NCBI GenBank assembly: GCA_015179045.1
Contig: WHUZ01000049.1
Location: forward strand, 372,001 to 436,000
Length of the DNA: 64,000 nucleotides
Source: Kalaharituber pfeilii
Lineage: Eukaryota; Ascomycota; Pezizomycetes; Pezizales; Pezizaceae
Direction: 5' to 3'
The translations under genes and the position numbers were made by a program. Below the pieces are notes generated by a model, which worked only from the letters and a program-made list of their open reading frames with translations, did not search any database and was not told where the DNA came from. This document shows positions 37,023 to 50,972 of the stretch, piece by piece (within the stretch, counting starts at the first letter, position 1; each line of letters opens with the position of its first letter).

Positions 37023-37817
37023 GTGAACAAGATCTACAGGTATATTGCAGGAGAAAATATGAATTTTCAATTATTCTAAATTCATTATAGGATGTTAAAA
37101 GACCTCACATATTGGCACGACGTCCAATAGAGTGAGACTGGAGAAAGCTTTATGTTCTTGATATGTGTTGTCTCAGGCAGCATTTGTCCAAATCCTCTAA
37201 TAATTGTAGAATACAGAATTGACCAAAAATGTTCTCCCTCGACATTTCAAGCATAGTAATTCTGCGAGCTTTGTGAGGCAATTGAACAAGTATGTACTTC
37301 TAGGCTAACATAGAAAGTTGTTGCTTATATACTTTATATATGACTTCCATAAAATTCATAATACTGATGAAGCTAGAGGGTCTCAATATAGGGAGCAGGT
37401 CGGATAATCGGTGCTTCCAATTCTAGCAAGACTTTACTCGTATGTCATTAGGTGTGGAAATTTAAACATCCAAACTTTCAAATGCATAACCGAGATCAGT
37501 TGGAAAATATAAAGACAAAAATACCAGCTGCAAGGAAAGTTGCACAAAAAGCAACTGACAATATTCGTGCAATCCAAGAAGCAATCTCCCAGATCAAAGA
37601 GCTCCAGAATAAGTTACATATTTTGAAAACTTCTCAACAAGGAATGGATAGGCAATTAGAATGGAATGATAGTATATGTCAATCACTTGGCAGCCTTGTC
37701 CCTATTTTCGGTAGCCTTTTGGACGAGGACCTCGTAAACGCACTAAGCACAGATACACAAAGCATTTTTACCCCAGAGCCCACAGTCACAATTCACAAGA
37801 CACGAGCAAACCTTTGA
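37023..37817 (+). pseudogene. Decayed Skn7/HSF-type DNA-binding domain gene
   Basis: Five pieces in order rebuild an HSF-fold domain of the Skn7/Prr1 kind: VNKIYR (37023-37039), MLKDLTYWHDVQ then SETGESFMFL (37091-37160), NTELTKNVLPRHFKHS and ASFVRQLNK (37210-37290), YDFHKIHNTDEARG (37339-37398), and VWKFKHPNFQMHNRDQLENI (37452 on). Introns with sensible borders separate most of them. Two breaks argue against function: an in-frame TAG at 37128-37130 exactly where the family has a conserved Trp, and no AG acceptor before YDFHK (the sequence is TATATATGAC). The last piece continues into a coiled coil and stops at 37817 with no receiver domain after it. It is probably a dead paralogue of the response regulator Skn7. 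Confidence 0.72.
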
Positions 37818-39629
37818 CGATGACTATCAGGTGGAATAAGTTTTCAGCAATACAATATGTTTCCCTCTTGGTCAATTTGCATCAATTACTCTACTCTAAC
37901 AAGCTTCTTTATCATGGACATGGCGTTTATGATCGAACATTCAGTTGCATTCACATGTAAAGATATCTCTGTTGGGTCAGTCAATTGGATATACATGTGA
38001 GCTGGTAGTGAGCCTAGGTGCTAAAGCTCGCAGGTCATATGGAGTATTCTAAAGGGCTTGAAAGGCCCCTACATGTTGCTATACTTTCATTTCAACTGAG
38101 CTCAAGCATCCTTAGTGTATCACTATATGAATCTCGCTGCAACCATCTTTTGTCTGGGCCAAGCCCAATCAAGCGCCACCTGGACAATGGTGCAACTTTA
38201 AGGTATATAAGAGTTTAACATAAAACATGGTAGAGTTTCACTCTTGAGGGATGTGGAAGGCTTCAAAATCCTCGTCATGTGTGCTGTACTCAAATCCTTC
38301 GAGTACATGATATTGGGCATTGATTGTGATGTTGCAGCTTAAAATTTACGCTTGGCACCCAGTTTTGTGCACTACTCGGGACGCAATCATCTAGAGTCAT
38401 ACCATAGCATTGCATACTTCTTGGCGGCTTGCTGAGACTCGTATGTAGTCGTGTTGGGACGACTTCCGACCGAAGCAAACTCGGCTTAGCAACGACAACT
38501 CTGCGCGCCATTACTCACTTCAAGCTAGTTGCTTTACTCATGCAACGTGTGACTCGACAACGTTGTGACTGGACGCCGTGAGGCTTGTGTCATCGGCTGG
38601 ATCTCGGTTTGGGAGGCTGGGGTGGTGGGAACAGTCGCTCTGCTGTGACATGACGGCCATCATACCGTGTACTGACAGCTTGTCAAGACGCCAGTCGGAA
38701 CTGTAACCCTACTTGTGCTTATGAGCCCCATAAAACATGGGACATGAGCTTCCTCCAGGTCTCTGCCCAGCTTTCTCCGACACAGAGGCATACAAGACAG
38801 GATGATCCCGCCATCAGCGCGCTGCCACTGGGCTTCAAACGAACGCTTCGTCAGGCGCAGAGGGCATGCCTGTTTAGTGCCACTACATGGACGCATGCGA
38901 ACCTGGGGCAGCCGACGCCCTCCATCCGGAAAGCTCTCAGACGGCGACAGCAGGCTGCCCCCTTCATGCTGCCAAGAGGAAGCTCACAAAAGCCCCCCTC
39001 CCGCCTCGCCGCCAGTGGCCCTCCCAACAGCACCACTGCACGACGACACGACCGCCCCATCACCCCATGATGCTGCACCAACTGCCTGTCTCTTACTAAG
39101 GTGCAAAGCTACCAGTCTCGCCGCTCCGCCGAGTTGTCTGCCAGCCCCCCCCCCCGCTGCTGGAGCGACAGTATCCTTACGTTTGAAGCACGTTTCAGCA
39201 GCTCTTGCTTCGTGCCCAACCTTCTCGAACATCCCGACTCTCTGCACAGCAACGCTTCCCATCTCAGTCCCCCCACACCCACACACATCCCACACTCCCC
39301 ACCCCCCCCTCCCTCCGCCTCCGGAGATAAAATAAACCAACTTTCCTGGTTAAAAAACGGGGAAAACGTACAATAAAATAAAGTAGGAGGCAAGAAGGTG
39401 CAAGCTTAGTAAAGGGACCCCTCCGCAACCTTCTGACCAAATATCTCACCTCCCTGTGCTTGTTCAACGTTGTTTGGTTTCGCCCAAGCAACGACATTTC
39501 CTCACCTTCACGACGGTAGACTCATCGAGAAAAAGGAAGGCAGCGGAGCCGGAACCAGAGGCTAGGCAAGAGAAGAAAGTCTCAACTCCGGCAACAGCAG
39601 CACCTTCAACGCCCTCAGTAACCACAGCT
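37818..39629. other. Intergenic region upstream of the RBR ligase
   Basis: AT-rich to about 38500, then GC-rich (38580-39320) with an 11-C run at 39145-39155. An in-frame open stretch precedes the RBR start at 39490-39629 but contains no ATG. No other gene is supported. Confidence 0.55.
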
Positions 39630-41406
39630 ATGAGTGACGACGAATTCATGTCGGATGCTGACTTCAACGACGAAAGTGTTGATGATTCGGGTATGCAGCA
39701 GTATTAGATAACCCTATTCACATTCTTTCCGCTAACAGAACCTTGCGTCTGACAGAAATCGATGAAGACTATGAAGATGAGCCATTTCTGAAATACGACA
39801 AGCCCCAACGCAAGTCCTACGAAGTTGATTTCCGTGTGTTCTCAGATACCGAGATCCATAAAATTCAGACGGAGCAAATCGAAGAAGTCTGCAACATCCT
39901 CGGCTTATCAGCAGAACAATGTGGAGTTCTCTTGCGACATTTCAAGTGGCAAAAGGAGCGCTTAATTGAGCAGTACCTCAACAATCCAGAGGAGGTACTT
40001 GAGGGTGCAGGCTTGACCGCAAGCGACGAAAGGCCGCCAAAGATAGAGAAAGTCGCAGGATTCGTCTGCGACATCTGCTGTGATGACGAGCCTGATGTCG
40101 AAACCTTTGCACTGAAATGCAATCATCGATATTGCCGCAACTGTTACCAAGCCTACTTGGAACAAAAGATAAAAGGTGAAGGAGAGTCTGGTCGAATACA
40201 ATGCCCCTGCGAAGGCTGCTCGACTCTAGTGGACTCAAAAGCAATCAAATTTCTCACCTCTTCACCAATCACAGAACGGTGAGGATCCTTCAAGTACGGC
40301 TTGAAGAGACAAGCACTGACCCCGTGAAGCTACCAGATCTTATTAAACCGGACGTATGTTGACGATAAGGAGAATCTACGATGGTGCCCAGCTCCAAACT
40401 GTGAGTATGCTATCGATTGTGCTATAAGACCCAAGCAGCTTAAGACAATCGTTCCTACCGTCATTTGCCAATGTGGACATCAGTTCTGCTTTGGTTGTGG
40501 CCTGAATGACCATCAACCATGTCCCTGTGCTCTGGTAAAGAAGTGGATTAAAAAGTGTGAGGATGATTCGGAAACGGCAAATTGGATCTCGGCAAACACA
40601 AAGGAGTGTCCAAAATGCATTGCTACTATCGAGAAGAATGGAGGATGCAACCATATGACATGGTAAGCCGTCTGTGTGATTCTTTAGAGAAATACTTCTA
40701 ACTTGATGTAGCCGGAAATGTAAGCACGAATTTTGCTGGGTCTGCATGGGTCCATGGAGTGAGCATGGTACCAGTTGGTACAACTGTAACCGCTTTGAAG
40801 AGAAGGCGGGAGTTGATGCCCGAGATCATCAGGCCAAATCACGAGCCTCATTGGAGCGATACCTTCATGTATGTCTTGTCTATTATCTTCTTAGCCGCCA
40901 TACTAATTTACCGAATTCCAGTATTATAACCGCTACGCTAATCACGAACAATCAGCCAAGTTGGATAAGGATCTTTATGTTAAAACAGAAAAAAAAATGA
41001 CCCTGTTACAGTCACAGTCTGGCATGTCGTGGATTGAAGTACAGTACCTGGATGCGGCTTCAAGAGTGCTCCAACAATGTCGACAAACATTAAAATGGAC
41101 ATATGCATTTGCGTTCTATCTGGAGAGAAATAACCTTACTCATATATTCGAGGACAATCAAAAGGATTTGGAGATGGCAGTCGAGACTCTAAGTGAGCTG
41201 TTCGAAAGGCCAGTGGAGCAATTGGCTAGCTTGAAGGTAGAGATGATGGATAAGACTGCGTATGTGAATAACAGGCGTATAATACTGCTAGATGATACAG
41301 CAAAGGGTTTGCTGGAGGACAAGTATGCTCCCAACCATATAGGTATATCCAAGTTCAAATTTAGCTAACTTATTACAGGTGGAAATTCACTGTTGATCTG
41401 AATTAA
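39630..41406 (+). CDS. Ariadne-type RBR E3 ubiquitin ligase
   Basis: A RING-between-RING ligase that passes ubiquitin through a cysteine thioester. Exons 39630-39690, 39756-40278, 40330-40662, 40712-40868, 40922-41322 and 41379-41406 give 500 residues. The acidic N-terminus MSDDEFMSDADFNDESVDDS is typical of Ariadne. A UBA-like helix bundle follows (RHFKWQKERLIEQYLNNPEEV). RING1 is CDICCDDEPDVETFALKCNHRYC...CPCEGC, and the IBR has WCPAPNCEYA and CGHQFCFGCG. RING2 is CPKCIATIEKNGGCNHMTC with the catalytic Cys in GGCNHM. The C-terminal Ariadne helices (LERYLHYYNRYANHEQSAKL, WTYAFAFYLERNN) complete it. The start is the first ATG in the frame. Yeast Hel1 is the likely relative. Confidence 0.95.
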
Positions 41407-42542
41407 GGTTCTCGATTAGGGTTATTGTTGGTTTCATACTTATGGCCTGGAGTTGCGGTTTGGTTTGATGTGGCAACCATGATTGCCGATGAATTTAGAT
41501 GCCTGGTGTGCATGGTGGGAGATGGTCTCATTATTTCTACCCAATTTTCTTTACATATGGTATCGTTTTCGGTTTCTTTGGTGGTAGGGTGTCTATTTTT
41601 TCTCTCTTCGATCATTGTTTCTGCTCATCACAGCATTGTTTGGGACTAAGATTCTGTAACCGTGGATGGAACTTCGTTGCTACTATTCATGTAGTATATT
41701 ACTAAAGGTATTTGGATGAACAATAACGGGGACTGGGCGATGCTGTTCTTTATGATACATCTCGATTATGTTGATTTTCCCCTACGATACACTTCTCTCT
41801 ATTTCGATTGTTTGGCATGCGCGTTTTTTGTTTCTTTCCTGGTAATTTTTTACCGGTTGTCTTTCATTTAAAAGTGAGCTTCTCGTCTCCAGTTCTTTTC
41901 CCATATGTATGGCTGCTGCCCAGCGTTTGTGGTATGTTTGATGATTTGTAAGAAAAAATTAAAATTTAATCAATGCATAGCGCAATTTAAGTTGTTAACT
42001 GTGTTTGGACTGTTCTCGTGCCCTAATGTTTGGCCTTGAACTCGACTTTTTTCCTAGCGAATTATTGCTTTGTTTTTGTTTTATCATATCACATCCAAGC
42101 GCCTTCCTCCCAAGATCAAAGATCAAGCTCCTGCAATTGTACTCCTAACAGCAGAGACAGGCTATAAAGCCAAGAGATAACAGCAATAGCACTCCTCTTA
42201 CTCTGTTTCCATGACATAAGGTCGGCCAACCAGACTACTAGTACAGCAGACCGTTTCATCAAGCCTGTTCTGGCCACAGTGTTCTGCATGCAAAGCGGTG
42301 GCAATGGGTCTTGGCATGAGACTGGCATTTATCAGCTCAAGCAATTTTCTCATCGGCTGATTAGCAGGGGAGGCTGATCTCTCAACTAAAAACCTTTTTG
42401 TTGAAGTGTATGTAAACGGGTCAAGGGTACCTTCCCCATCCAACCACATGCAGAACCTCCTACCTTGTGAGGCCTCCAGCTAGGTATATAAATCTTACGG
42501 TGCCCTATGCCACTCCATCTTCCTAAACTGCTCAAACCTGCC
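41407..42542. other. Intergenic, no gene seen
   Basis: Tandem genes on the same strand flank it. T-rich 3' sequence to about 42080, then promoter-like sequence with tatataaa-like bases near 42485 about 60 bp before the next ATG. Confidence 0.6.
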
Positions 42543-44414
42543 ATGTCTGTCTATTCTGCGACTCATGGAGCGCATGTCTCCGCTGCGGCTTCGATATCCT
42601 CTAATGGGCTGGTAGCGACGCTGTCGAAGTGGTCCGTGTCACACGGCAAGAAAGAGCTGCCTTTGATTCCCGATGGTATGTAGTCCAGCGATCTAATTTG
42701 CATTGGCGTTCTTGGGGATTTCATACTGACGCATTCTGTGTGTGATTTGCTATAGTGAAGACGATCCATGTATACGATTTCGACAATACCTTATTCCTCA
42801 GCCCACTTCCCAATCCGAAGTTATGGAGTGGCCCAACGTTGGGGCAACTTCAGCACCCGGATATCTTTTTCAACGGAGGTACGGCAAAAGTGCGCACACA
42901 ACCTAAATATAGGCTAATAGGGAGAACAGGTTGGTGGCATGATTCCACAATATTAGCGGCTACAGGTGAGGGTATCGAGAAAGAAGAACAAAGAGCATGG
43001 GAGGGTTGGTGGAATGAACATATTGTGAGCACCCAACTGGAGATACATCCTACCATGCTTCGAGTTTATGGCCGTTAACTAGCGCGGATGTAGGTCAGCT
43101 TGGTCGAGCTCTCCATGGCACAGAAAGATACACTCAGAATCCTCCTGACAGGCAGGTCAGTCAAAGGATTTTCAGAATTAATTCAACGCATGGTGGATGC
43201 GAAGAAATTGGAGTTTGATATAATATGCCTAAAACCTGAAGAAGGACCTGAGGGGGAAAAAATCGCGAATACCAAAGACTTCAAAACAACCTTTTTGACA
43301 AAGGTTATGGACACATACGTCCATACTGAGGATATAAAGTAAGTCTGTGCATTCTCCTTCAAGACGTATGTAAAATCTAACAATTTATACCAAGGGTGTA
43401 TGAGGATAGAATAGGTCATGTGCATGCGTTTGAGAGGTTTTTCTCCGAATACAATGCCACAATCACAAAAACTGGGCGGAAACCATTGATAGCGGACGTT
43501 GTGCAGGTTGCGGCATTGACGGTATGTGCAAATATCACGGTAATACTTTATGGCAGTGACTGACCATCTGACATGTAGCATACCCTCGATCCTGTTATCG
43601 AAGCAGCAGAAATTCAGAGGCTTATCAATGACCATAATGCGCAATGTCAGAGAGAAGGAAAACTAAGCTCACAACTGCAGATCAAGAAGCAGGTGTTTTT
43701 TACTGGTAAATTGAACTTTTCCTCACTTCGATACATGAATGCTGACGGAGTCTCTCAGGGTATCTCATATCTCCCAAGGCGACTACGAGATTACTAGAAC
43801 TATTCCCCGTGCCTTCAGATGATGATATAAGAATTCTTGCAAGTAACATCATGATTACTCCTCGGCGTGCCAATGAGAAAATTCTTGATAGGGCAGGAGG
43901 TCTTGGACACCAAGTAGAATTTGAGGTAATTGGAATCGGATGCTGGCAAGACAAGATCTGGGCCGCTCTTGTTCGACCAGTCGACCCCAAGATGCGGATA
44001 TATACCGATAACCCGAAGCCAATTATTGTGTTGGCTCATAGGCGGGGCGCAAAACCTATAGACGCAAATATGATAAAGAAGTGGCAAGAAGTGGACGAAG
44101 GGAGCAGATTCAGGTTCACGACCACCGTAGGAGAAAAGATGCTATTACGCATTGAACCTGCAGAAGAAAGCAATAACAAATTTGAAAGAGATCATCACAA
44201 TCATCATTATCATCTGCATCAGCAGCACCAGTACTCGCATTATCACCATCACCCATATGCGTATGGAGGACAGAATGCGCAAAGTAATAGCCATGAGCCA
44301 CATCATAATGGCGCACCACAGGGTGGGCTGGGAAATGGTGGGCGAGGTGGGAGAAGGCGGAATTTCGGATATGATGACCGGAGACCGACAGGACCGAGGA
44401 TACGAAGAACATGA
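42543..44414 (+). CDS. HAD-fold 'Swiss army knife' RNA repair-like protein
   Basis: Exons 42543-42675, 42756-43024, 43094-43338, 43395-43521, 43579-43705 and 43759-44414 give 518 residues. The HAD catalytic motif I is VYDFDNTLFLSPLPN (nucleophile Asp in DFDNT) and motif II is LRILLTGRS. Conserved blocks follow: SGPTLGQLQHPDIFFNGG, GWWNEHIVSLVELSMAQKD, DIICLKPEEG and the long FFTGYLISPKATTRLLELFP region. This build matches the fungal HAD domain family named after Swiss-army-knife RNA repair proteins; a role in RNA end repair is predicted for the family, not proven here. The C-terminal 90 residues are His/Asn/Gln-rich then RG-rich (GGRGGRRRNFG), suggesting RNA contact. Confidence 0.87.
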
Positions 44415-47263
44415 AATGAAAAGTTGACATACAGCTGCTTACTTTACTCTCCTCGACTGTAATTCCTTTTTTTCCTGGATGTTGTTTGCATTCCTTTCCC
44501 TTGGTTCGGAGTTTAGGTCATGCGACACTCGGTTTCCTTCCAAGCTGGCTCAGATTGTGTGAGTGCTTGCAGGCTTTTGCATACATTTATTTGTTTGAGC
44601 GTGCGTTGTCACAACAAGTACTCTATAGTTGACTAGAAAAGTGATTATCGGTTCAAGGCTGGGAATCAGGCGCCGATACTTACCATTTATTCAGAATATC
44701 TAATGTTTTGAAGAGTGTCAACAGCAAGATCTCGAGGCTGCATTCAATCTCTGGGGATTTATAGGTCTTTCCAGTCCGTCAAGGATCCAGACTAATGATC
44801 TAGATGCATAACAACAATTGACAACCGAAGGCTAGTGGCTCAGAGAGATAACTTACGATTCACTAAACACCATGTCTTAATTGAATTATAGATAATTCGG
44901 GAATGATCTCTATACACCAATTGCAGCACATTTGAGCGCTATATCTATGATTGACTTACTTCCTCTGGTTTTTATTTTATTTATTTTATTTCTTACTTGA
45001 GTGGCTGCACAAGGGATCTAAATTGTCTTGAGGAAAAATAAATTGATATCCTCTTATTCATACCTGTACTCAAGAAGAAACCATCTCAAAAAAAAGGCTA
45101 ACTATTGCATCAAATTCGAAAGAATACAAAGATTTCTTGGGGCTTTGCAAGGCCAAAACCTAAGTTTCGTGTACTATAAGAATATACGTGATTGTAAAAT
45201 GTTACACTTCTCCCGTCCAGTTTCTGTCGAACCTGCAGATTTTTGAAGTAAAAGGATATATGCTTGCTTTACATATTAGCGCTTACTGTCGACTCTCAAG
45301 CACGGCCCAGTATTCTGGTACAGTTCATGTAAATTTAGGGACCGGGCTGTTGAGGGCGTTTCTTTGCAATCTTAGATTACATGACTGCCATGCTCTAAAA
45401 TATATACCCATGTTTATCATTATCTCAAAGATGTCCCCTCGCACATTTTGGAGAATAATTGCTGTTATAACTACCCTAGCCGAGTTGCAGGAGCACGCGT
45501 GGGCAAGTACTGAGCGTGTTACGACAGGGGATGGTGGAAATTGCCTATTTACGCAGGTGAATTGACGACTAGAGAGTAACGAAACTCGATTGGTCTGAAG
45601 ACGTGTTCCTATCCTTGGGTGGGTGAAACCTTGCTAATTCGATGCCAGTGGCGCTTACGACGAATTTGTGCAGTCATTAGCTAAAGCACCCAGATGTCTG
45701 TAGGCTCAACGGTAAAGTTGATTGCAGTTTTTCTGGTTAACCCACTGGCATCGAATTAGGTGAGTTTCCAAGGGACGAAAAGTATGTGATACATAGATGC
45801 AGAATAGAACGAAGCTTACCGTTATTAATTAACACGTTCAAGACCCTTTGTTATTTTTTTTTAATTTTGATTTTCTTTATGGTTTAAGAAAAAAAATCGA
45901 TGCATGGAGTTACATTGCGCAATTACTCCACAGTCAGTTGTTGTAAGTTACACAGCAATAGAGTCACATAGTGACGCATGAACGGTAACACAAGAATCCC
46001 TCCTTTGACCAACATCTGAAGATACTGTATTTTAAAAAAGTGAAAAAATAAAATAAAAATAAAGATAAAAATAACAAAAAACTTGAAGTTTTACTCTAGT
46101 ATTACTCTAGTTTCTCTCCCTTGAACTATCGCATTTTTAATGGGAATCTTACCCTCAGTATTGCTTCTTCATACGCCCCAGCCCAGACTATCATAATAAG
46201 CCCTTAATAACGTCACAATCTCTTGGCATATCAACTCTCAGAAGGTTCAGATGTACTACGCACCTTTCGCCAAGTCACTCGCTAATCGCCAGCCCACACG
46301 CACACAGCCAACGCACGAAACAAACTGCCCCCCATCAAAAAAGTGTGGGGTAAAATTATAAAGTGCGTAAACTTCATCCCTACCCACCGCCACCATCCCT
46401 GTTTCCAGCCTCGCCATCACAACAAAACGATACAATGAAATCACGCGCCTGATCACGTGATGGAATTTTCGTTGACGCGAAATTGAGTTTCCGAAATCGA
46501 ACCACCTTCAATTAGGCATTGTTTCGAGAACAAAGAACTTTGGTACAAAGAAAATGCAGAAATTGGCCAAGCGCGATACTTTGATGTACACAGACCGAAC
46601 AAGTTTCTTACAATACGTACATGCGGATAGTCTGAGGAGTATTATTTTTCTTTTATGGCGAGCTTAAGTGTAAACAGCTCGAATGTGTATTATATACAAG
46701 AAAGGAAACAGAAAAACTGATATTCAACCAAAACGAAGCTCACAAGACCAAGGAAATGGGATTGGGTTTTCATGATGTTTTTCCGCATTATCTATTTTCA
46801 CAACTTTCATTACCAAAAGAGCAAAGAAAGAAACCAGAAAGAAAAAGATTATGCCCTCCGGGGTTCGACAGCTACATCGAAGGGGAAGTAGGCCACCTTC
46901 CTTCGTCCAGTTCTTTCTTGACCCTCATGATAAAACAGAACTCCAGCTTAGCCTTTTGGATTTTTCTACCCAAGGCGGTAAGAAAAAGAACCTAAAGCGC
47001 CTCGCAAACCCCTTCCCCAGCTGCTTCTTTAACCAAAGTTTGCTTACAGAAAAGGATGATTATAATGAACAGAGAAAAATCGAAAATAAAAACCCAACCC
47101 AAAGCCGAGATCATAAAAGGAAACTAGTAAAACAAGAAGAGCCATTGCTTCATTTCAGGACCCCAAACGAAAATAAGATCAAAAACATAGAACCCCAGCA
47201 AGTTGCCGCAAAAACATGCGTAGCTATGTGCTCCTCAAAACAAGACGAACGCGGATTAACATT
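44415..47263. other. Long AT-rich intergenic region, no gene supported
   Basis: About 2.8 kb with only short frames. It contains an 18-bp perfect inverted repeat (45634-45651 and 45742-45759) and A/T tracts near 45850 and 46030-46080. Frames at 45188-45565 and 46851-47399 lack family features. The latter overlaps the H2B 3' end on the other strand. Confidence 0.55.
45634..45759. repeat. 18-bp perfect inverted repeat with 90-bp loop
   Basis: CTAATTCGATGCCAGTGG at 45634-45651 is exactly reversed and complemented at 45742-45759. The 90 bases between show no gene. It could be a small MITE-like relic or a recombination scar. Confidence 0.8.
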
Positions 47264-48171
<908 letters not shown>

Positions 48172-48340
48172 TTTCGATTTGAGTGTTTTGGGCGTTAAAA
48201 GAGATGCGTTGATTTGTTTGGGCTGAAAGGCGTGAGCGATCGGGTTTTGGGACGTGGGCGAGATTAACGGCGTAAGTTGGAGCGATGAATGTTGAGAAAG
48301 AAGAGGGAAAAAAAGGAAGACGCGTGGGAGGGACGGGGTT

Positions 48341-48345
48341 CTTAT
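48341..48345 (-). promoter_or_regulatory. Candidate TATA box of H2B
   Basis: TATAA on the minus strand about 170 bp upstream of the H2B ATG. Position is compatible with a histone promoter; not tested. Confidence 0.4.
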
Positions 48346-50059
48346 ACGTAGCTAACGATTGCACCAAATCAACAGAAGTTGGATGGGTTGTGTGACTAAG
48401 CAGTCCCGGCAGGAAAGGTTCTGTGATGGGGTTCTTTCTCGTTTGGTGCTGGCGCCTGCGAGAAACTGGAATGCAGGGGTGGCACACGTTCTTGGCCGGC
48501 AGGGAGTGAGTGCTAGGTCATGTGTCGCAGGCACCAAGTAACACTACCAGCCGCGCCGCTGCGAGCGCTCAACGGTGGCTGGGTGGAGGGAGGGAGGAAG
48601 GAAGGGAGGTGACTTGGGTATCATACCGTAACTGCAGGCTGCAGCCGGAGAGGCATCGGACTCCCTAAAGTTGGAGCAGCGTCGCGAGTAAGGAACCAAG
48701 TAAGGCAAGGCTCTTTTCACGATGCGCAGCGGAGCGCCCGACGCGGCATGCGAGAAAAACAGGGTGCAAAGCTGCAAGCGTTAAGCACTCGTAAGTACAG
48801 TGGAGTATTCCGAAAGCTTGGCTGTTTCTTCCTGCCCTCGCACGGGAGATGGATACGGATTCGGAATTGTAGATACCTTATCCTGTGGTCGCGTCCTCAA
48901 TTTCGTCACTCCTTGCGAAGCCCGCTACGCCCTTCTGGACAATAATAAGGTGCGTATTGCAGGTGGGACAGGCAGCATACAGCTTGCCCGTTATGGTATA
49001 TCAAAGGGGACCCTGTTACCGCGGCAATATACGCCACATTGCGTCCTCGCTGGTTAAGCCTTTTGTAATCAGAGCAGTAGTAGTACAATACTGTTCAGAT
49101 ATCAGGCTGGGCTTGGTTGCTAGCATTCTGTTTAGTCCATGGAAAAGCTACATATATGTATAATACATCTCTATGTTTGATATCTGCTATCTGATGGTCC
49201 ATATTAATGTAATGTAGCTGCACGCCTGATCCCAAGTCCAGGAGAGATCATAGCTAAGCTGTGATACCTCCCATTGCTATCCATAATACTGCTGACACCA
49301 AGAACATGCCTGGCAATAACGCTCAGGTCGGCGAGCATCTCAAGTATCTAGAAAACAGAAGGCGGTTGATGCTGGCACCCCACGGATGAAGTAGCTACAA
49401 TGCAAGGAGGCAAAGGAGGTGGAATATCTACGGATTGGGACAAATGCTGTATCCAGCCTAGCTGCAAGAGCAATCAATGCTGGTCAGTTGCGCAACACAC
49501 TTTTCAGCGGCGCTATTCCTCCTTCGCTTGCAAAGCTTTTCTGATTGTGCTGTATTGGGTGTAAAGCGAGGCTGGTTCTGTGCCAGGCAGGCGCTGGCCG
49601 GGGCTGGCCTTGCCTTCGCCTGAAGGTGACCCTTACACCTGATCCCTACCGCGATCAGTTTACAAAGGGGCTGGCGCCGTGCGGCCGGGCGTGTCTGGAG
49701 CGCACGCCCGCGGCCAAAACAACGCGAAAAAAAAAATAGGGTGCCTGGCTTGGCGGGGCCACGCGTGTGGTGCGCTGGACTGGGCTGCGTGGAGCGCTGG
49801 CCTGGTATGAGTGTGCGTGAGCGTGGTGCAGCAGCAGCAGCAGCTTCTGCAGACGCTCCCCTAACCCACTTATTTGGTCCCACACCGCACCACCACCACC
49901 ACCCCCCCCCCCCCCTGCGGAATCCCTGCGACGCCCGCCCTTGCCTTGCCTGGGAATGGTGTGCCCAGCCCAGCTAGCCGCGCTCAGTACTTTCCATACC
50001 GGCCATGTTAAATAAACGCACACAGCAGCGACGTGATGCAAAGGACGCCCATGACAGAC

Positions 50060-50066
50060 TATAAAT
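50060..50066 (+). promoter_or_regulatory. Candidate TATA box of H2A
   Basis: TATAAAT 165 bp upstream of the H2A ATG, followed by a CT-rich and A-rich leader. The distance mirrors the H2B candidate. Confidence 0.5.
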
Positions 50067-50230
50067 CTCGCCGCCCCCCCAACTACGCTCCTGTTCCCAT
50101 CCTTCTTCTTTCAACAATCATTATACGTCCGAACGCCGTACAACGCTCCAACATCCTCAACCCCACCCACACACCAAACTCACGCATTTCAGCTTTTCAA
50201 GCTCACTTTTACACCAAAAATTAAATCAAA

Positions 50231-50972
<742 letters not shown>

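Larger units (their letters stand above)
48172..50230. other. Divergent upstream region of H2B and H2A
   Basis: About 2.06 kb between the two start codons, which is long for this histone pair. It has a GC-rich stretch (49560-49980), a GCA repeat (about 49829-49847) and a C14 run (49902-49915). Frames in the GC-rich part are low-complexity. No gene is seen. Confidence 0.65.

Noticed and set aside
39456..39629. Upstream extension of the RBR ligase frame
   Set aside because: It is open but has no ATG before 39630, and the family starts with the acidic MSDDEF segment.
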